Part shown: in pieces, positions 59,895 to 64,000 of the stretch | Position numbering within the stretch: the first letter of the stretch is position 1 | Layout: each line of letters starts with the position of its first letter | NCBI RefSeq assembly: GCF_900177515.1 | Contig: NZ_FXAK01000005.1 | Coordinates: 755,001-819,000 of the forward strand | DNA: 64,000 bases | Direction: 5' to 3' | Source of the DNA: Azospirillum oryzae | GTDB lineage: Bacteria; Pseudomonadota; Alphaproteobacteria; Azospirillales; Azospirillaceae | The notes under the pieces: model-generated | Database searches by the model: none | The model's input: the letters and a program-made list of their open reading frames with translations, nothing else | Told to the model about the DNA's origin: nothing | Translations under genes and position numbers: made by a program

Positions 59895-60627
59895 GGGCGT
59901 TTCCAAGCGTTTCGGCGGGCTGATGGCGGTGGACAGCGCGACGCTGTCGCTACAGCCCGGCGGCATCATCGGGCTGATCGGTCCGAACGGCGCCGGCAAG
60001 ACCACGCTGTTCTCGATGATCTCCGGCTTCATCGCCCCCACCGACGGACGCATCCGTTTCGAGGGCACCGACATCACCGCCGAGGAGCCGCACCGGCGGG
60101 CGGAGCGCGGCATCGGCCGCACCTTCCAGATCGTCCAGCCCTTCGCCGGGTTGACGGTGTGCGAGAACATCGCGGTCGGCGCCTATCTGCGCCATGCAAA
60201 GCGGGCCGACGCCATTGCCAAGGCGCGCGAGGTGGCGCGCCGGGTGGGCTTGGGCGCCGAGCTGGACCGGCCGGCTGGCGGGCTGACGGTGGCCGGGCGC
60301 AAGCGGCTGGAGCTGGCCCGCGCGCTCGCCACCGAACCCAAGCTGCTTTTGCTGGACGAGGTGCTCGCCGGCCTGAACCCGTCGGAGATCCGCGACATCA
60401 TTCCGGTGATCCGGGGCATCCGCGACGAAGGGGTGACGATCCTGATGATCGAACACGTCATGCAGGCGGTGATGAACCTGTGCGAGCGCGTCTATGTGCT
60501 GGCCCAGGGCCGCATGATCGCCGAAGGTCCCCCCGCCGTCGTCTGCGCCGACACCCGCGTGATCGAGGCCTATCTCGGCCACGGCGCCGCCGCCCGACTG
60601 AAGGCGGAGGGGGCGGCCCATGGCTGA
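59881..60627 (+). CDS. livG: LivG-type ABC transporter ATPase
   Basis: This 248-residue ATPase has Walker A GPNGAGKTTLFSMISG, the signature region in VAGRKRLELARALATEPKLL (LivG-like, less canonical signature), Walker B LLLLDEVLAGLNPSE and switch His in IEHVMQAVM. It pairs with LivF to power uptake. The ATG at 59881 lies 14 bases before the LivM stop. Confidence 0.92.
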   Translation: MLAVEGVSKRFGGLMAVDSATLSLQPGGIIGLIGPNGAGKTTLFSMISGFIAPTDGRIRFEGTDITAEEPHRRAERGIGRTFQIVQPFAGLTVCENIAVGAYLRHAKRADAIAKAREVARRVGLGAELDRPAGGLTVAGRKRLELARALATEPKLLLLDEVLAGLNPSEIRDIIPVIRGIRDEGVTILMIEHVMQAVMNLCERVYVLAQGRMIAEGPPAVVCADTRVIEAYLGHGAAARLKAEGAAHG

Positions 60628-61333
60628 GCAGCTTCTGGAAATCCGCGGACTGAAGACCGGCTATGGCGCCACCGAGGTGCTGCGCGGCATCGACATGGCC
60701 GTTCATGCGGGCGAGATCGTCACGGTGCTGGGCTCCAACGGCGTCGGCAAGACGACGCTGAACAAGGTTCTGTCCGGCGTGCTGCCGCCCTGGACCGGCG
60801 AGATCCGGTTCGGCGGCACCCGCATCGACGGCAAGCCGGCCGCGCGCATCGTGGAGGAAGGGCTGATCCAGGTGCCGGAAGGCCGCAAGATCTTCCCAAA
60901 CCTGTCGATCCGCGAGAATCTGGAACTCGGCAGCTACCGCCGCGGCAAGCCGAACCGGGCGCGGAACCTGGAGCGCATCTTCGCCACCTTCCCCCGCCTG
61001 AAGGAGCGTGAGGCGCAGTTCGCCGGCACCCTGTCCGGCGGCGAGCAGCAGATGCTGGCGATCGGCCGCGGCATGATGGCGGAACCGCGCCTGCTGATCC
61101 TCGACGAACCGTCGCTCGGCCTCTCGCCGCTGGTGGTGGAAGAGATGTTCGGGCTGATCCGCAAGCTGAATGCCGACGGGCTGGCGATCCTGCTGGTGGA
61201 GCAGAACGTCGTCCAGTCGCTGGAGGTCGCCCGCCGGGCCTACATCCTTGAGAACGGCGTCTTCGCGCTGTCGGGACCGTCCGACGAGATCGCGCGCGAC
61301 CCTGAACTGAAACGCACCTATCTCGGCCTCTGA
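60620..61333 (+). CDS. livF: LivF-type ABC transporter ATPase
   Basis: This 237-residue ATPase has Walker A GSNGVGKTTLNKVLSG, signature LSGGEQQMLAIGRGMMAEPR, Walker B LLILDEPSLGLSPLV and the LivF-type region LVEQNVVQSLEVARRAYILE. It overlaps LivG by eight bases. Its TGA overlaps a possible ATG of the next gene (TGATG), so transporter and enzyme genes are probably coupled. Confidence 0.92.
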   Translation: MAEQLLEIRGLKTGYGATEVLRGIDMAVHAGEIVTVLGSNGVGKTTLNKVLSGVLPPWTGEIRFGGTRIDGKPAARIVEEGLIQVPEGRKIFPNLSIRENLELGSYRRGKPNRARNLERIFATFPRLKEREAQFAGTLSGGEQQMLAIGRGMMAEPRLLILDEPSLGLSPLVVEEMFGLIRKLNADGLAILLVEQNVVQSLEVARRAYILENGVFALSGPSDEIARDPELKRTYLGL

Positions 61334-61359
61334 TGGGCCGTCCGCCTGGGAGCGGTGAC

Positions 61360-62787
61360 ATGACAAGCCTGTCCTTCGACGTGAAGCCGGCGAGCGAACT
61401 GCTCGCCGCCGCCCGCCCGTCCTGGCTCGACCGCTGGGGCGCCTTCGCCGCCGGCCTGACCTTCGCCGACCTGCCGGCCCCGGTGGTGGAGCGGGCGAAG
61501 CTGGTGCTGCTCGACTGCATCGGCGTGATCGCCGCCGGCATGCAGGAACCGGAATGCCGGGCGCTGGCAGAGCGCATGGCCGAGACCGCCGGCGCCGGAG
61601 ATTGCCCGGCCATCGGCGCGGGGCGCAGCTTCGCCGCCGGTTCGGCCGCCTTCCTGAACGGTGTCGCCGGCACCATGCTGGAACTGGACGAGGGCAACCA
61701 GTATGCCCGCGGCCATCCGGGCATCCATGTGCTGCCGGCGGCGCTGGCCGCGGGGCCGCGGCTGAAATCCTCCGGCGCCGGACTGCTGACGGCACTCGCG
61801 CTGGGCTATGAGATCGGCTCGCGCATCGGCATCGCCGCCAAGCTGCTGGTCACCACCCACCCGCACGGGACCTGGGGCACGGCGGGGGCGGCGCTGGCGG
61901 TGGCGCATCTGAACCGGGCCGACGCGGCGGCGATGATCGAGACGATCAACATCGCCTCCACCCTCGGCCTCGCCACCAGCCGGCGGACGATGCTGGAGGG
62001 CGGCACCGTGCGCAACGCCTATGCCGGCGTGTCGAACCAGCTTGGCCTGACCGCCTGGGATCTCGCGGCCAGCGGCTTTGTCGGCGAGACCGATGGCGTG
62101 GGCAGCGTGTTCGGCGGTGTCATCGCCCGCGATTTCCGCCCGGAGTTGATGATCGATGAGCTGGGCGAGCGCTGGGAGATCGCCCGCAACTATTTCAAGC
62201 GCCATGCCGCCTGCCGCTACACTCACGGCGCGCTGGATGCGCTGCGGGACATCGTGGCGCAGGCCGGCGGGCGGATCGCCCCGGACCAGGTCGCGGCCAT
62301 CGAGGTCGACACCTATGTCTGGGCGGCCCAGCTGAATGGCGCTGAGCCCAAGAACATGCTGGCGGCGAAATTCTCGTTGCCCTTCGCGCTGGCGACCTTC
62401 CTTGCCAACGGGGCGGCAACGCCCGACGCCTTCCGTGACGAGGCCCGGCAGGCTGCGGCCACCCGCGATCTCGCCCGCCGGGTGACGGTGCGCGAGGACA
62501 CGAACCTGACCGCCCGCCTTCCCGGCCTGCGCCCGGCCCGTGTCCGCCTGACCCTCGCCGACGGCCGCAGCTTCGCGGCGGAGGCGCTGACCAACAAGGG
62601 CGACACCGAGGACCCCTACAGCCCCGACGAGGTGCGGGCGAAGTTCGCCGAACTCGCCGGTCCGGTCTGGGGCGCGACCCACGCCGCCGCCATTGCCGAC
62701 TGCGTCGAGACCATCGACCGCGCGGCCGATCTTTCAACCCTGACCCGGCTTCTGTCGGCGCCCGCCGCCGCCGGGGGGAGCGCCTGA
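61360..62787 (+). CDS. MmgE/PrpD-family protein (2-methylcitrate dehydratase-like)
   Basis: This 475-residue protein of the MmgE/PrpD superfamily dehydrates or isomerises tricarboxylic or dicarboxylic acids; members include 2-methylcitrate dehydratase and cis-aconitate decarboxylase. Landmarks are VERAKLVLLDCIGVIAAGMQ, AFLNGVAGTMLELDEGNQYA with RGHPGIHVLPAALA and YFKRHAACRYTHGALDALRD. The ATG at 61360 has GGGAGCGG upstream. A start at 61333 overlapping the LivF stop as TGATG is equally possible and would add nine residues. It acts with the next lyase gene. Substrate unknown. Confidence 0.9.
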   Translation: MTSLSFDVKPASELLAAARPSWLDRWGAFAAGLTFADLPAPVVERAKLVLLDCIGVIAAGMQEPECRALAERMAETAGAGDCPAIGAGRSFAAGSAAFLNGVAGTMLELDEGNQYARGHPGIHVLPAALAAGPRLKSSGAGLLTALALGYEIGSRIGIAAKLLVTTHPHGTWGTAGAALAVAHLNRADAAAMIETINIASTLGLATSRRTMLEGGTVRNAYAGVSNQLGLTAWDLAASGFVGETDGVGSVFGGVIARDFRPELMIDELGERWEIARNYFKRHAACRYTHGALDALRDIVAQAGGRIAPDQVAAIEVDTYVWAAQLNGAEPKNMLAAKFSLPFALATFLANGAATPDAFRDEARQAAATRDLARRVTVREDTNLTARLPGLRPARVRLTLADGRSFAAEALTNKGDTEDPYSPDEVRAKFAELAGPVWGATHAAAIADCVETIDRAADLSTLTRLLSAPAAAGGSA

Positions 62788-62788
62788 G

Positions 62789-63691
62789 ATGACCATGCCC
62801 GACCTCAGCTTCAAACAGCGGCTGTCCGAAAGCCGCGTCGTGCTGGCCCCCGGCGTCTATGACGCCTTCACCGCGTCAATGGCGACGGCGGCAGGGTTCG
62901 AGGCGCTGTATCTGTCCGGCGCCGCCATCGCCTATACCCGGCTCGGCCGGCCCGACATCGGGCTGGTGTCGGTCAGCGAGGTGGCGGACACCATCGCCCT
63001 GGTGCGTGACCGGGTGCCGACGCCGCTGATCGTCGATGCCGATACCGGATACGGCAACGCGCTGAACGTCCAGCGCACCGTGCGCATGTTCGAGCGGGCC
63101 GGCGCCACCGCGTTGCAGCTCGAGGACCAGAGCTTCCCCAAGCGCTGCGGCCACCTGACCGACAAGGCGGTGATCCCCGCGGGCGAGATGGCCGGCAAGA
63201 TCAAGGCGGCGGTCGATGCCCGAACCAGCGAAGGCACCCTGATCATCGCCCGCACCGACGCGGTGGCGGTGGAGGGCGTCTCCGCGGCGCTGGACCGCGC
63301 CCGGCTCTATGTCGAGGCCGGGGCCGACGTGCTGTTCGTCGAGGCGCCGAAAAGCCGGGAGCAGCTGTCCGCCATCGCCACCGACCTGGGCGGCATTCGA
63401 CCGTTGCTGGCGAACATGGTGGAGGGCGGGCAGACGCCGATCAGTTCCGCGTCCGAGCTGGGTGAGCTGGGCTACCGGCTGGTGATCTTCCCCGGCGGCA
63501 TCGTGCGAGCGCTCGCTCGTCAAGCGCAGGACTATTACGGCTCGCTGGCGCAGCACGGCACCACCCAGCCCTTCCGCGACCGCATGTTCGACTTCAACGC
63601 GCTGAACGAGCTGATCGGCACGCCGGAGATGCTAGCGCTCGGCGAAACCTATAAGGACTTTGGCCCCGCCAAGCGGGAGGACGCAGCATGA
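62789..63691 (+). CDS. Isocitrate lyase/PEP mutase-superfamily lyase
   Basis: This 300-residue (beta/alpha)8 lyase has PGVYDAFTASMATAAGFEAL, YLSGAAIAYTRLGRPDIGLV and the Mg-binding VDADTGYGNALNVQRTVRMF. The catalytic loop ALQLEDQSFPKRCGHLTDKA has the Lys-Arg-Cys-Gly-His motif found in 2-methylisocitrate lyase and 2,3-dimethylmalate lyase. It would cleave a C-C bond of a (methyl)malate-like or tricarboxylic acid. It begins two bases after the MmgE/PrpD stop. With MmgE/PrpD it forms a dehydration-plus-cleavage pair, as in the methylcitrate cycle, though no synthase gene is visible here. Confidence 0.9.
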   Translation: MTMPDLSFKQRLSESRVVLAPGVYDAFTASMATAAGFEALYLSGAAIAYTRLGRPDIGLVSVSEVADTIALVRDRVPTPLIVDADTGYGNALNVQRTVRMFERAGATALQLEDQSFPKRCGHLTDKAVIPAGEMAGKIKAAVDARTSEGTLIIARTDAVAVEGVSAALDRARLYVEAGADVLFVEAPKSREQLSAIATDLGGIRPLLANMVEGGQTPISSASELGELGYRLVIFPGGIVRALARQAQDYYGSLAQHGTTQPFRDRMFDFNALNELIGTPEMLALGETYKDFGPAKREDAA

Positions 63692-64000
63692 CCACCAACT
63701 ATACTGCCAGAACCACCGCAATCGACCCCGTCACGCTGGCCGTCCTGAAGGGCCGGCTGGAGCAGATCGCCGACGAGATGGACGCGACGCTCTACCGCTC
63801 CGCCTTCAACCCGATCATCGCCGAGGCGCGCGACGCCTGCCACGGCCTCTACCATGCCGAAACCGGCGCCACGCTGGTGCAGGGCACCAACGGCCTGCCG
63901 ATCTTCGTCGGCGCCATGGCCTTCGCGGTCAAGGCGGTGATCGACAAGGTGGCTCGGGAAGGCGATCTGCATCCCGACGACATCTTCCTGTTCAACGACC
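63688..64000 (+). CDS. Hydantoinase B/oxoprolinase-family protein, partial (runs off the window)
   Basis: The first 104 residues are MTTNYTARTTAIDPVTLAVL, KGRLEQIADEMDATLYRSAF, NPIIAEARDACHGLYHAETG, ATLVQGTNGLPIFVG and beyond, continuing past base 64000. This is the N-terminus of HyuB (N-methylhydantoinase B) proteins, which work with HyuA to open cyclic amides with ATP. The ATG at 63688 overlaps the lyase stop (ATGA). Its partner gene, if present, lies to the right. It suggests that the transported substrate is a cyclic amide or related ring compound. Confidence 0.88.
   Translation, partial: MTTNYTARTTAIDPVTLAVLKGRLEQIADEMDATLYRSAFNPIIAEARDACHGLYHAETGATLVQGTNGLPIFVGAMAFAVKAVIDKVAREGDLHPDDIFLFND

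Noticed and set aside
1..64000. CRISPR arrays, tRNA and rRNA genes, phage or plasmid replication genes
   Set aside because: I looked for regularly spaced repeats, tRNA-like cloverleaf ends and Rep/Par/integrase genes and saw none. The only mobile elements I can support are the IS66-type end and the IS21-type element.

Overview
The window is high-GC DNA with tightly packed, often overlapping operons. It contains no rRNA, tRNA or CRISPR array that I can see. Gene content and style (Tat-exported molybdenum hydroxylases, LivKHMGF transporters, FixJ-type regulators, AraC/GntR/TetR regulators, a soluble di-iron monooxygenase with its own GroEL) suggest an alphaproteobacterium of the Azospirillum type. 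That placement is inference, since no phylogenetic marker gene is present. The region reads as an accessory catabolic region, possibly on a megaplasmid or chromid.

Layout: 1-5.1 kb is insertion-sequence territory. An IS66-type end (to 853) is followed by a membrane-protein gene cut by a complete IS21-type element (2297-4847). 5.1-14 kb holds a PAS histidine kinase, a nitrate/sulfonate/taurine-type ABC operon, a degenerate Old-Yellow-Enzyme relative, and a winged-helix/NB-ARC regulator split by a frameshift. 14-25 kb holds AraC regulators, an IorAB-like molybdenum hydroxylase, a histidine kinase with two response regulators, an alpha/beta hydrolase, an MFS carrier and a dihydroxypyridine-hydroxylase-like flavoprotein. 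25-34 kb holds two more exported molybdenum hydroxylases: a NicAB-like one with a separate tri-haem cytochrome c, and a PaoABC-like aldehyde oxidoreductase. 34-43 kb holds thiolase/TetR, an ABM protein, a GlxA-type regulator, an SDR, an MscS-family channel, a BLUF-fold protein and a FUSC protein.

43-55.3 kb is the most coherent system. A soluble di-iron monooxygenase operon (hydroxylase alpha, reductase, hydroxylase beta, coupling protein, GroEL paralogue) is followed by a sigma-54 activator of AcoR type. It is transcribed away from an operon for a c-type cytochrome, a glyoxalase-like protein, a Tat-exported small subunit and a GMC flavoprotein dehydrogenase. The 484-base gap between them holds two back-to-back -24/-12 promoters with a pair of inverted activator-site candidates between them. 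I infer one regulon in which the monooxygenase makes an alcohol (or ketone-derived product) that the periplasmic GMC/cytochrome dehydrogenase oxidises.

55.7-64 kb is a GntR-controlled operon: LivKHMGF-type ABC transporter, MmgE/PrpD protein, isocitrate-lyase/PEP-mutase-family lyase, and the start of a hydantoinase-B-type gene that runs off the window.

A second regulatory theme is a 14-bp box, ATACCTnnnnATrG, found five times upstream of the IorAB/kinase pair, the response regulators, the hydrolase/MFS pair, an AraC gene and an SDR. It may be the target of the LuxR-type response regulator encoded in the same region.
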